From Dasyornis broadbenti (Eukaryota; Chordata; Aves; Passeriformes; Dasyornithidae): a stretch of DNA of 64,000 nt. The stretch is from the NCBI GenBank assembly GCA_013397935.1, contig VZRN01001158.1, positions 717,396-781,395 on the forward strand, written 5' to 3'. The position numbers were made by a program, and so were the translations under genes. Under the pieces are notes generated by a model, which did not search any database, had not been told where the DNA came from, and saw nothing but the letters and a program-made list of their open reading frames with translations. Shown in pieces: positions 44,970 to 55,565 of the stretch (the first letter of the stretch is position 1; each line of letters begins with the position of its first letter).

Positions 44970-47840
44970 GTCAGCTCGGGGTGAACTGAGCAGCTCAGCC
45001 CAGCCAGCAGAAGCCTGTGAGATGTCTGCTCCCAGGTGCTGCTTTTAGTGCCTGTGAATCTTCAGCCAGTCTGGGCTGGTTGGGACTGGCTCAGACGTTT
45101 GTTTGGATCAGAAGCTCTGTGTGAAGTCCCTGTTAAAAAGACTGTGCTGAGAGCCAGGGTGGAAACGAGCAGCTTGGAGAAAGGGTGAACTGTGGGCTGG
45201 GAGGAAGCATTGCTACTCTCAGATCCAGCTACAGTTTATGGTAGCCCAGGGGTGTGGGTCTGCTGCTTGTGACTGGCTGGGGGACAGCTCGAACAGGGTG
45301 AAAAACCTCCCCCCAGCTTGTTATGTGTGTCTAGCAATGTCCAGGTCAAGGCAAAGATCTTATGGCTCTGTGGAGCTATCAGGAGTTGTAGGCAGGAGGG
45401 GAAAGGAGAGGGTCAGGCACTCTCCAGAGCCACTTCCCTGTTGTAACCTTGTTTTGCTGATTTTGCTGATAGATAAAATCTACTCTGATAGTTTGATTTT
45501 CCTCCTTGCTGCCCTAAAAAACCCCACCCAAAACAAAGGGAAGAAAGCAGCGGATCTTACCCTCATCTCTACCCTGTGCTCACAGGCCCTGATCGTTTCC
45601 TCCTCCTGTCTCGTGGTGTCAAGGACATCCAGGTTTACCATGGAGTTGGTCATAAGGGGTTTCTTTGGATTAACTCTGCCCTCCTGCTGGTCCCAATGGC
45701 TTGTGCCAGGTTTGACTCTGGCCAAATGCCAGGCACTCACAAATTAATACACCCAGGGCTCATGAGTTGAGATAAGGAAAACTGGGAGAAAAAGACACAC
45801 TCAGGGCAGAAAAACAGGCTAAAACTTTTATTGTTAACAAAATCAGAGAAGTGAACGAGAAATGAAATAAAACCTTCAAAGATACCATTTCTGCACTCAC
45901 CCCGCTCCCTCCCTCCCAGCAGCTGCACAAGGGAGCAAGACATGGGGTTGGGATGGGGTAGGTCAGTTCATCACCGGAATGTTTCTCCACTGCTCAGGGG
46001 AAAGGAGTCTTTTCTTCTGCTTAGCCATGGGTCTCAAATCTCACAAAAGGCAGTCTGCCCAGCCCTGCCACGTGAGCTTCCTCCACGGGAAGACAGTCTT
46101 CCAAAAACTGCTGCAGTGTGGGGTCTCTCATCCACAGATTACAGACCTCCGAGTCAGCTGTTCCATTTTGGGAGCAAGGCTTTTTCCTCTTTGCTGAACC
46201 ACAGTCTCTCTCAGGCACCAGCGTGGGCGCTTAATTCAGTCTGTAAAGCCTGTTTCTCCACTGAGACTCCCACTGGACTATGGCCTCCTCCAGGCATCCA
46301 CCCGCTCCAGCGTAGGCTGCGAGTGGACTTTAACATTTCCTGTGGACACCATAGGCTGCAGGGGGACATCCCACATCACCATGGTCCTCACTACGGCCTG
46401 CAGAAGATTCTTGGCTCCGGTGTCTGGAGCTTCCCCTTCCCCACCTTCTCCACTGACCTTGGTGTCTGCATTGTTGTTGTTTCTCCTCACATATTTTCAC
46501 CACCTCCTCCTCTGGCCAAAAGAAGTGTGTACCCCACACGCCTCGGTCTCTTCTTAAATATGTCTTCACAGAGGTATAACCAACATCTCTAATTGGCCCA
46601 GCCTTGGCCAGCAGCGTGTCCATCCTTTTCAGCGCCGTCAGGGATTGGCTCTGCTGGACGTGTTCACAGGAGCCATTTTCTGCGCTCCTCCCCACTAGCA
46701 AAAACTGGGCCAAGCAAAAACCAACACACAGGTTACGAGATGGACACACCTTTACTCCAGCAGTAGCAGTGCTGCTTCAGCGTGTGTGTGTGTGCATTGT
46801 GTGTGTTCTGGCACGGTGTCTGCAGCACTGATCGCTGCCAGGGAGCGAGCCCAGCCCAGCGCCACAGGCTCTGCTGCCCTAAGATCTCTGGACTCAGGAG
46901 CAGATCTCAAATCCAGTCTGTTCACATCACTGCTGCAGTATCCAGAGGGGCAGGGCGACTGCCCAGGTACCTCTAGGTGGGTTCCTGGAAAATTTTTTGG
47001 GGGTGTGATTTTCTCACATGCTTTCTTAGTGCAATGTACCACACAGCAGCATGGACTTGTCTGGTTTGCATTGCTCAGTGACTCTGCTAGCCTCCACTCC
47101 GTAAATGAAAGTGAAAGTTCAATTGCTTGTAATTAGGTGGTCAATTGGTTGCATTTTAAAGAAGGGAGGAGCCAGTAGCCTGATTTTTAACTCTGGGCTC
47201 GAAGTGACTTTCTCCTTTCCTGGCCAGAGCTCTGGAAGAGGAACTGAATGAGCTGGAGGCTGGAAAGGCTGCTCAGATACTTGAAGAAGGGAATGGAAGA
47301 GACATGAAGGCTTCCTTGGACACAAACAGCATGTGAGGTACTCACATTGTCTTCTTCAAGTGGTCATGTCTTAGAGCCAATATCTTCTCTTAGTAATTGT
47401 TGCTCCTTCATCTTGTTAAGTAGACATCTAAAATATAATTGGCGTTCTGGGTTTCAAGCTAAGTTTTATCTCTGAGGCAGTACTTTGCTGTGGTAGAAAA
47501 GGCTTTATTGTCTTGGTAAAGATTGCAATTATTTATTGTCTTGGCTTCGCTATGAAGTTAAGGGAGAAGGAAAAGCCTGAGAGTTTCAGGTAACGATGTT
47601 TCCTCAAATAGATCCTTTTAACATCAAGATAAAAAGACCTTGTCAGGGTTGTACAGATTTCCTGTCAAATCCACTTTCTCCTGCTGTTTCTCCTCAGGTG
47701 GGCTGGTTTATGGGTCAGATCTGACCTGGGGGAAGCTGGGTGTGAGTGTCTGGTGTTTGCTGAAGGAACTCCAGCTCCTCCTGCTTGGGAACTATTCACG
47801 TTGTCATTGCCAAGATTCGGATCAAATCTGCTGGTTTGTG
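44970..47840 (+). repeat. segmental duplication block B (partner of 27870-31800)
   Basis: This is block A's counterpart, ending about 460 bp before the first coding exon of CD7. It contains the LTR insertion at 45702-46728 and a (GT)n run near 46780-46808, neither seen in block A. A conserved stretch (47157-47340 versus 29540-29725) includes GGAAAGGCT, GAAGGCTTCCTTGGACACAAA and a GTGAGGTACTCAC-like end. This may be an old untranslated exon or simply the best-kept part of the duplication. Confidence 0.8.
45702..46728 (+). mobile_element. diverged ERVL-like solo LTR
   Basis: This element is related along its length to the LTR at 39440-40513 (for example CTGGCCAAATGCCAGG near the start, and ATAACCAACATCTCTAATTGGCCCAGCC against GTAACCAACATCTC near the end). 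Its ends have decayed: TGTGCCAGGTTT and AAAACCAACACA. No target duplication is left, so it is older than the other copy. It is absent from block A. A 216-codon open frame across it (45942-46592) is a by-product. Confidence 0.85.
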
Positions 47841-48301
47841 TAGTAATTTAGGGTTTTCCTGAAGTAATGGAGCATCTCTCATCTCCTTTCTCCTTACAAA
47901 GCCAAGACTTTTTCATCTGCAGCCACCATTCTAAGCCCGAACTGAACTGGTTGTTCCAGGGAGACAACTGCCTGACATTGGCACTGTGAAGAGCGAATCT
48001 GAGCCGCCCTTTTTTCAATTGTCTTCAAAGGGAGGCAGGTGTTCACCACAGACAACTTTCTACGGCTGCCCTGGGGGCTGGGGGTTGCTCAGCAGCAGGA
48101 AACCAGGGGTGGTTTAAGTGTGACGAAACCCAAGATACACCTCCCAGAGAAATGGCTTTGCCACCTCTGTCACAGTCGTGGTGATACAAAGGCAAAAGCA
48201 AAACTCTGCTGACTTTTTTCAGTAGACAGCTCATGCAGTCGGCAGGCAAGGGGCCAACCTGAGGCTCATGATCCTTTCCTCAGGACTTTAACTCATCAGT
48301 C
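47841..48301 (+). other. immediate upstream region of CD7
   Basis: This probably holds the promoter and 5' untranslated sequence of CD7. A CTTTCCTCAG near 48275-48284 could be an acceptor for an untranslated first exon further upstream. No TATA box is obvious. Confidence 0.35.
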
Positions 48302-48404
48302 ATGCTGAGAGAACTAAAAAGACCTTTGAAAATGCTGTGGGTGTCGTGTCTCCCAACTGCATCCCTCTTTCTTTTGCTTCTCCCATGCTTCTTTGCCCAG
48401 GATG
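48302..48404 (+). CDS. CD7: CD7 exon 1: signal peptide
   Basis: The exon runs from ATG to donor GATG|GTATGT in phase 1. The first ten residues (MLRELKRPLK) are basic. The second Met begins MLWVSCLPTASLFLLLLPC, a standard signal sequence that should be cleaved after FFAQ or close by. Either ATG is in frame. Confidence 0.8.
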
Positions 48405-51400
48405 GTATGTACAACATTGATGCACTTTTTACATTTCAGTATTTTCTTTCCTTTTTTTCCCAATCTTTTCTAAACTATGTTTGCCTTAGACATGCAATGC
48501 TCTCTATTTAATTTTTCTTCCCTTCTGATGTAGCTTCTGATGTAGCTTCTGATGTAGCTTCTTTTAGGTGTTCCTCGTTTGATCCCTCTGTTCCTTGCTA
48601 TTCATTGCACAACTATTTCCCATTCAGTTTCTTTGGATATTGGGGTCACTGGAGAACTCCCAGGGTCTCGTTATATAATTTTTTGTATTTTTTTTCTTAG
48701 CATAGATTGGACTTCCACCTTCTGAAGCCCTGTTCCTCAGAGACCCTGTTATGCAGTTCCTTGATGTTGTTACATGCTCCTTTCTTTAAAACTTAAAAAA
48801 GAAAAGTGTATTTTCTTCCATTCTCTGCCACTTTGTCTTACCTTTGCATTCCTGATTTAGATCTGAAATCAGCTCAATTATCAAGCTGCGTTTAGTGAAG
48901 TTTGTCTTTTGACAACCAATAGGATCATCCTGGGAAACTAAAGAGAGAATCAAATTTTCTGTGTGAATGGTAGAATCCACTTTTTTTTGCCAAGGCCTCT
49001 GAAGCTTGGAAAGGTGCTGAGTTTCTCAGGTCAATGGGCATCAAAGGCACTCCAGGTGCCCGGGCAGCCAAGAAATGACATCTCCAGCACAGGGAGACTG
49101 AGGACCAGTCTTACACAGGGGTTCTGTTGATGGAGGAATTGGTTTTGGAAACTACTTTGATATGAACAGACCAAGAGGAACCCTGACATTACAATTTCTG
49201 TTGTATTTCTTATTTTTAGGTGGAAAAAATGGTCAGTCTACAGACGTTATCAGTGTTTGGGAAGGAGACTCCGTCAGCATAACTTGCTCAATGAATGGTT
49301 CACAAAATCAAGTGGGGATGTACTTGAAATCTATCAGACTGAATCGCAATGTGATATATATTCCTCCAAAGCAGAATGCTTCAAGTATCTATCCTACCTT
49401 CAATAATCGCATCACGCATTCAAAGGAAGGGAAGAATATCAGGATAACCCTGCACAGTTTACAGAAATCTGATTCCAATATCTACCTGTGCTCTGAGATT
49501 GTTAAAATCAATGACCATCACAAAATACTACATGGAAAGACAACCATAGTAGTGGTCAAAGGTATTGCAATTACCCCTTTTATGTCACGAATTAGTAAGT
49601 ACAGATCTATATTTTAAATCAAAGATTGGAAGAAAATACAATGAAAGGGCAAGGCTGACAGAACTTTTTCTGTGTCTGCTCAGGTCATGTACAGATTTGA
49701 AGGAAAATATTATTTGCTCCCTGAAACAATGAAGAAAACATTAGGTAGTAATGTACCAAAAAAACCCTCAACCACCCTAGAACATTAATTTGTGACTCAT
49801 AAATTCCAACTGCAGATTTTCACGAGTCATAGTTTGCTGCAGCAGTTTGGAAACAGTGAGGTCCCATAGCTCTTTCTAAAACAACCTGTCAAACCTTTAT
49901 AAATAACTAGCAGAGCAAAGAGTCCTTTTTTGGTAGCAGTTTTTGCAAATCTCTTTTGTTCTTACTAATTCATCTTAAATGACAAATTAGTAATGATTGG
50001 GAAGCTGGTGTTAGGGAGAGTCTGCAAGCTGGGCAGGATTGGGTAAAGAGTTTTTTTGTCTTTTTAATAAGGAGTTGATGAATGGGCAGAAGTGCTCCTT
50101 TTGGCAGATGTTTCTGGTTGGGGGAACAATTTTTCTATCTTTAATTTTTTTTTTTTCATTAGAAAAGGGTTGAGTCCACAGTATTCTTTGGCAGTTTATT
50201 CTTCTATGTACCCGTCCTTCCAATGAGACCTTCTAACCTGAAACATCTTTCCCAAAGCTTACAAGGCTTTCTTCCTTTTCTGTCCCCCAATCTAATTGAT
50301 TGTTGGATCAGCAATAGTAATTTATACCCATGAAGGATTATCATCTCCTGCCTTAAGCTTCTCCTTTCAAACTTCTTGGCTGTGTTTTCTCAAATGAATC
50401 ACATCTTGTTTATTGTGTATTGTCTCTACAAATTATTTGATTAAAATGCTTTATAGCTCTTTTTGACTCTGATCCTCTTCTCTAAAATGCTTACAGCCTA
50501 CCCTTTACAATCATGATAAATTCTGTCCTCACTCCCTTATCCACTTTAACGATAATTTTGAAAGGAACAAGGCTTGTTTTCAGAGGAACTCAGTCTTCCC
50601 AGCTGGACAGTGAAGGAAATAATTAATAACCACTCCATTTTCACAGACTATTTGCAACACTGATTGATGGAGGACACACTGTATGATTTGATCCACACCA
50701 ATAACCCCCAGATCTCTCTATGGCTTCATCTCATTTGAGAAAGCAGGCAATGGTTCAGGGATGTGCTGATCATGCTGTATTCCTTTAGAGGAGGTCAATA
50801 TATGTGGTTTTTTAGGTAGATGTAGTCCCTTTACAAACAGCTAAATCTCTTGGTCAGTCCTACATTCAGATCCTGAGGCAGGAAAATATGCCAGGGTGTA
50901 CTAAAATACATCCTTCTTCTCAACGCATGTGTAAATGTAGCCAGTTTAAAAAATCATCCTATCTAAATTTCTGTGGTCTGTTCTTTCTGTCTGTGACCTC
51001 TGCCCTTGCTCCCCAGTTAAAATGCACCATGTTAAGCACGCGATAGCATTAATCTCTCTTGTTTTCAGCTAAATTCAGCGAGGCTCTGGAGCAGTCACCG
51101 CTCTATGCCAACCCTGAGGAAGGCCAGTCTGTTAGCATCACCTGCGGATTGAAACACTCAGCAGGAGACGAGGGGCTCTACTTGCTCAGGACTCATGTGC
51201 AGCCGGGCCAAGTTCTGCATGTGTCAAAACTGAGCAAGGCAAAGGTTTTTCCCACCTTTGAGAGTCGCTTGGAGTATTCAATGGAAGGAAATAAAACTGT
51301 GATAACTCTACACAACCTAGAGGAAAAGGACAGTGATAACTACGTCTGTGCTGAGGATGTGAAAAATTCCCCTCTGCTCTCAGCAAGCGGCACCATGGTG

Positions 51401-54027
51401 CTGGTTAAAGGTATGACACTTTTTCTTGTTTAATCATAAATAGCTATTGTTGTGCTGTAGTGCAAAAAGTGGACAAAAAGCTTTTGGAACTTTAGTCAGG
51501 ACAGGCAAACCAATACCTGGGAAAGTCTGGAGAATGGGCTCAGGCTCCTTTGTGCCCTGTTGAGCTTGGACACAGAAACAGACCCTGTTTCTACATGCCT
51601 CATACAACCAGAGGGGAATTCAGACCTTGCTATACTCCTTCATCTTAGAAAAAGAAAGAAAGGTCAAAACAAGATAACAAACTCTTCAGTGTGTGCATTA
51701 ATAATCTGCCAGTTTTAGAATTTGAGTAAGTATTTTTAGCACTAATTCTTTGACCTTAATGTGACATAAACAACTTTTAGGTTCCATGCCCTCTAGCAAG
51801 TCTTGTGTTTAAAAACAGATCACACTAGGGAGCACGAAACAAGTCCTCAAGCATTTGCTTCAAGCTCCACAGACTCACAGTAGAGACATTCTCACACACC
51901 CTTTTTACACACGGAGCATTATTGTGAGCGTGTGTTCTGAAGAGGGGGTTTGATTTTTCGGTGCCCCAAATAGGGCTTTTTATTTCTCTAGAGGGTGGTG
52001 CTGTACCCATTTGCTAAGCTGAAGTCAGAACCTTCAAAAGAGTGCTTGATTTTGATCTTACTGGTGCAGTTTAACCCTGTGCATTGGGCTTTATGAGCCC
52101 ATGTAAAAGAAGTTTTACAAAGGCCCTAAGAGTCACAAAGGATTTTCCTACAGCCTGCAAAGGCAGCTGTGGTCCCATTCTGTGCCACCACCCTCAACGG
52201 GGGCAACAACTCAGTAAAGTGAGGTGGGAGAAATGACAGTAGCATGGCAGGGGAGTGATTAATAATCCGTATGCTATTCAGATATGCATCTATTGAGGTT
52301 TTAGGGAGCTGGAACCCTTTCCACCAGCGCTATTCTGCTCAGTGTACTTCACACCACAGCATCTTCCTGCTACTGTCTGTACCTCTCACAAGCCTGGCTC
52401 TTGGAGAATTCAGACCCCATTAGGGTTGCAGTAACACTGCAGGAAAACATTTTCTGCTCCCATTGTGAATGCGTGGTCCTACTTCTGCTCAGTGGTGTGG
52501 GAGCTGCATCTCTGTAGAGTGCTCCTTGCCAACCCTCCACACGCCACCTGCAGCCACCCCCAGCCTCTGCAAGAGCACAGGGATTACCAGGGACAATACT
52601 AACGGAATGACAAACGTGGCTGTAAATCTGTTGACGCCCAATTTTTCGTTAACCTGTAAAATTTTTTTCCAGATGAAAAATAAAATTCTACCTCTTCCTA
52701 TTTATAATAATACTACTGTAATTTTAAATACAGAAGTGGATCAGGCACGTTCCCAGGCATGTGAGAGGAGTTCCTTGGATTTGTATGCCCTTATCATCGT
52801 GGTGGCACTGCTGTTCTGTGCACTGGTGTGCTGCACCTTGTACCGTGTGGATGTAAGTACGCTGTCACCGCAGCAAAACCGGGTCAGCTTGAGCAAACTG
52901 ATATTATTTTTGAATACTGACTGAGTCGAGCAAATATTTGATAAACCTAAGGATGTGTGACTTCTTATTGCTCTCCTATTTGCCCTTGTTTAATATCTTC
53001 CAGCTGTAAACTCTTGGCAGCTAGCACAGTGTCTTATATTTCTGTAACCCTTTGTAAATGAGACATTGTTTGTCTTTTGATAACAAATGTCAAGTGAGCT
53101 GTGTGGTTGACACAGCCATGTGTTGTGTGTGTGTCCCTGAACAAAGGTCCTCGCTGTTCTGCTTTGCTTGCTTTTTAAAAATTTTTTTGTGAATTGGGAA
53201 TGGAGCTGTACAAGCTTGTAAGAGATGTAAGAGAATGCTTGGAGGGGGACACAAGGGCAACACAAACTCATAAAATAGCCTGATGTCTGAAAATAGCACT
53301 AGGAGAAAAAAACTTCCCCATTCTAGAAAAGAAATTTTTTTTTTTTTTTNNNNNNNNNNNNNNNNNNNNNNNNNNNNNNNNNNNNNNNNNNNNNNNNNNN
53401 NNNNNNNNNNNNNNTTGCTTTACTGGGATTATTTCTATTCATATACTGCAGAAAGTGCCCAGAAATTATTTGACTCTGATAGATCCTTCTGGTCCATAGA
53501 GATTACTGAAAATTAAGTGTGTAACTCACAGATTCCTGTCTGCTCCCTCCACGTGTGGATCTAGCACTGCTAAAACCCAGTAGTGTAACATCATTCTGTC
53601 AAAGCCCAGTGGGAACTGGTGTCTCGTGTTACGAGAAACAACTAAGAATGAGCCTTATTTATGCCAGAGCTACAGTTGCACCCAGCTCTTGAAGGAATAT
53701 TTAGTGAAATTGCATCAGACTCATAAAAGAAAGTTAAATAAAAAAGCTAATAATTTCCACTTGGTCCTCTAAGACCTCACTGGGACACGAGAGGAATTTT
53801 AAAAGCACATTTCTTCTTCCAACAGATTATGTAGATGACTCCTAAGATGGAAAATAACTCCTTGGTTGGGGTCTTTCCAGGTTCTGTTTTTAATGGCTGT
53901 TTTCCTTGTTTTGCAGGTGATGAAATATTTCCGGAAGAAAAAGCCCAATGTAGTATATGAAGACATGTCCTACAATTCCAGACGTAGCACACTGGTCAGA
54001 ACCAACACCTATTCCAGAGAAAATTAA
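48302..54027 (+). CDS. CD7: CD7-like T-cell surface glycoprotein with two Ig-V domains
   Basis: Exons are 48302-48404 (signal peptide), 49220-49561 (Ig-V 1), 51069-51410 (Ig-V 2), 52734-52852 (membrane segment) and 53917-54027 (tail). They total 1017 bp for 338 residues and a stop. Junction phases are 1, 1, 1 and 0, all GT-AG. Both Ig exons are exactly 342 bp and share WEGDSVSITC/EEGQSVSITC, a central F...R followed by EGK/EGN, and DSNIYLC/DSDNYVC. The tail reads NVVYEDMSYNSRRSTL, matching the VVYEDMS tail of mammalian CD7, where YEDM recruits PI3-kinase. CD7 is a co-stimulatory glycoprotein of T and NK cells. Mammalian CD7 has one Ig-V domain and a proline-rich stalk; here a second Ig-V domain takes the stalk's place. 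Translation may start at Met11 (48332), which gives a cleaner signal peptide. An assembly gap lies in intron 4. Confidence 0.88.
49220..49561 (+). CDS. CD7: CD7 exon 2: first Ig-V domain
   Basis: The exon is 342 bp, phase 1 to phase 1. It contains the strand-B motif SVSITC, MYLK in strand C in place of the usual Trp, a sequon (QNASS), ITLHSLQKSDSNIYLC for strands E-F, and a G-strand ending TTIVVVKG. The acceptor is TTATTTTTAG. A truncated paralogue of this exon lies at 43498-43570. Confidence 0.88.
51069..51410 (+). CDS. CD7: CD7 exon 3: second Ig-V domain
   Basis: The exon is 342 bp, phase 1 to phase 1, with acceptor CTTGTTTTCAG and donor AAAG|GTATGA. Strand B is SVSITC, strand C LYLLRTH, strands E-F VITLHNLEEKDSDNYVC, and strand G GTMVLVKG. 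It clearly arose by duplication of the same ancestral exon as exon 2, though the two now differ at most positions outside the core. Confidence 0.88.
52734..52852 (+). CDS. CD7: CD7 exon 4: transmembrane segment
   Basis: The exon enters in phase 1 and leaves in phase 0 (GAT|GTAAGT). It encodes a short stalk with one cysteine (QACERS) and the membrane span LYALIIVVALLFCALVCC, followed by TLYRVD. Its acceptor (ATTTTAAATACAG) has a weak pyrimidine tract; a stronger acceptor 61 bp upstream would give a soluble product. Confidence 0.8.
53350..53414. other. assembly gap of 65 N
   Basis: The gap follows a poly-T run in CD7 intron 4. The true length of the missing sequence is unknown. No coding sequence appears to be lost, because exons 4 and 5 join in frame. 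Confidence 0.98.
53917..54027 (+). CDS. CD7: CD7 exon 5: cytoplasmic tail
   Basis: After acceptor TTGTTTTGCAG, 36 codons and TAA encode a basic juxtamembrane segment (YFRKKK), VVYEDMSYN and a Ser/Thr/Arg-rich end. YEDM is a YxxM motif for the SH2 domains of PI3-kinase p85, and this signature identifies the gene. Confidence 0.9.
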   Translation: MMKYFRKKKPNVVYEDMSYNSRRSTLVRTNTYSREN

Positions 54028-55565
54028 ACTTGTGCCAGATGGGACTGTGGGTGCATTGACCATTCCCTTACAGGTGGCTCTGAGAACTGCTTTAACTACC
54101 TGATGCAGTGGCTGAACCGAAATTGCTATCACCTACTTTCTTCAGTGGAAAGAAAAATCTCATTTCCAAGGCTGTTTCTACTTTTTAATTTTATTTTTTT
54201 TTTAAATGTACAAGAAATGTAAAAAAATGCAGGTACCCTGTACAAGTGTCTGCAGTTCAGTGTGAAAAAGCAGCGTTTTGAGGCTCAATGCAATATATGG
54301 GATTGTTTCTTTGATGAATAACCCTTTCTGGGAAGATGGGATGGATGGAGAAGTCTGGTTCTGAGCTTTGGTAAGTGCTCAGGAAGACCACACAGGCCTG
54401 TTCAATAGTTTGCAATGGATCCACACAAGCATGGATTCCATGGATCCTCGGTGTCTGCCCGAGAGCTCAGGCGGCTAAATCTACTCAAGAGTTACAGCAG
54501 GTAAATCTATTTTGAAGAAACTTCAGAAAAGTGGCAGGGTGCATCATGAGTGAAGTGCTGGATACATGTGGGCTCACCTGCTCCGAGGTCATGACGGTCC
54601 CACAAAAACACAATTAAGTCTCGATTTTAATTTACTGCCTCTATCGGAGCTACTGACATGATTGATGGGGGTCTCGATGTGGCTGATGAGCAAAGTGACT
54701 AAACTTGGGGCATGGTGGCTTCTCGGGACAGCAGAAATGTTTGTGACATCCTGGTGATGTCTCAGCCCTTCGGGCTTCCCAGCAGGATGTATTTCTCCAG
54801 CTCAGTGACTCCACACCGCACAACGTAAGGTGAAATAATCTGGGGTAAAGCCAATGCCTGCATTCCAATCTGGGCATGGGTGGGGCTGATCTAAAAACCC
54901 TTCTCACCAAAGGGATTTATCAAAACTCACATCAGGCAAGAAGAGGCTAAATTTGGTTCAGTAACGTCTTAGAAAACGTCGCTGTGGAGAGCGGGGGTGA
55001 GGAAGGGCTTGGCCTCCTATGGGGAAGGTTTTGGTTTTGCAGTGTCAGGGCGGCTGTGGAAAGTCAACAATCTTCCACACCCAGAGGAACGTTCAATTGC
55101 CCTGGTAAAGTGCAGGATTGATGGGGATGGCTTGTGGTTGCTGAGGACAGGCTGAGACTGGAGTTTTTATCTATTGATGTAATTGTTTATTTTTTGAGGG
55201 ATTAGGGTCAATTTGTCATTGATGAGTGCATAGCTGGAGTGGAGCCAGGCACAGAGGATAATTCCTCTCCAGAGCTGAGTTCTGAGAACATCCCAGCTTG
55301 CCAAGCCAATCCTGCCCCTCAGGAGAGCCCATTTCCCTCCAGATATCTCTCATGAAATACTGTGCACCAGACCTGACGGAGAAACCCCGCACTGGTGGGT
55401 GGCTAGTGCAGGGTCACCTTGTGAGCAAAGAGGTGTTGTCTTCACATGGCCAGACTTGGATAAATTGTGTTTGTGATGGGGCTTTGTGTAGCTCCTCAAT
55501 ATTTTCATAGATATACTACAACCGGTTTCATATATCTTGCAAATAAATGGGTGTTTCTTTTAGTG
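54028..55565 (+). other. CD7: probable CD7 3' UTR
   Basis: No AATAAA occurs between the stop codon and 55542, and no repeat or other gene is recognised in the interval, so the terminal exon probably runs about 1.5 kb beyond the stop. Confidence 0.5.
55542..55547 (+). terminator. CD7: likely CD7 polyadenylation signal
   Basis: AATAAA is followed within 10-40 bp by a GT- and T-rich stretch (GGGTGTTTCTTTTAGTGG, TTTGTTGTGG), as expected for cleavage and polyadenylation. Confidence 0.6.

Noticed and set aside
45942..46592. 216-codon + strand open frame
   Set aside because: It lies wholly within the diverged solo LTR. The intact related LTR does not keep the same frame open, and no retroviral protein motif is present.
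49162..49617. CD7 Ig domain read as a single-exon protein starting MNRPRGTL
   Set aside because: Residues before the acceptor at 49219 are intron 1 sequence, and the end beyond 49561 runs through a consensus donor. The spliced model is continuous with a signal peptide and the later exons.
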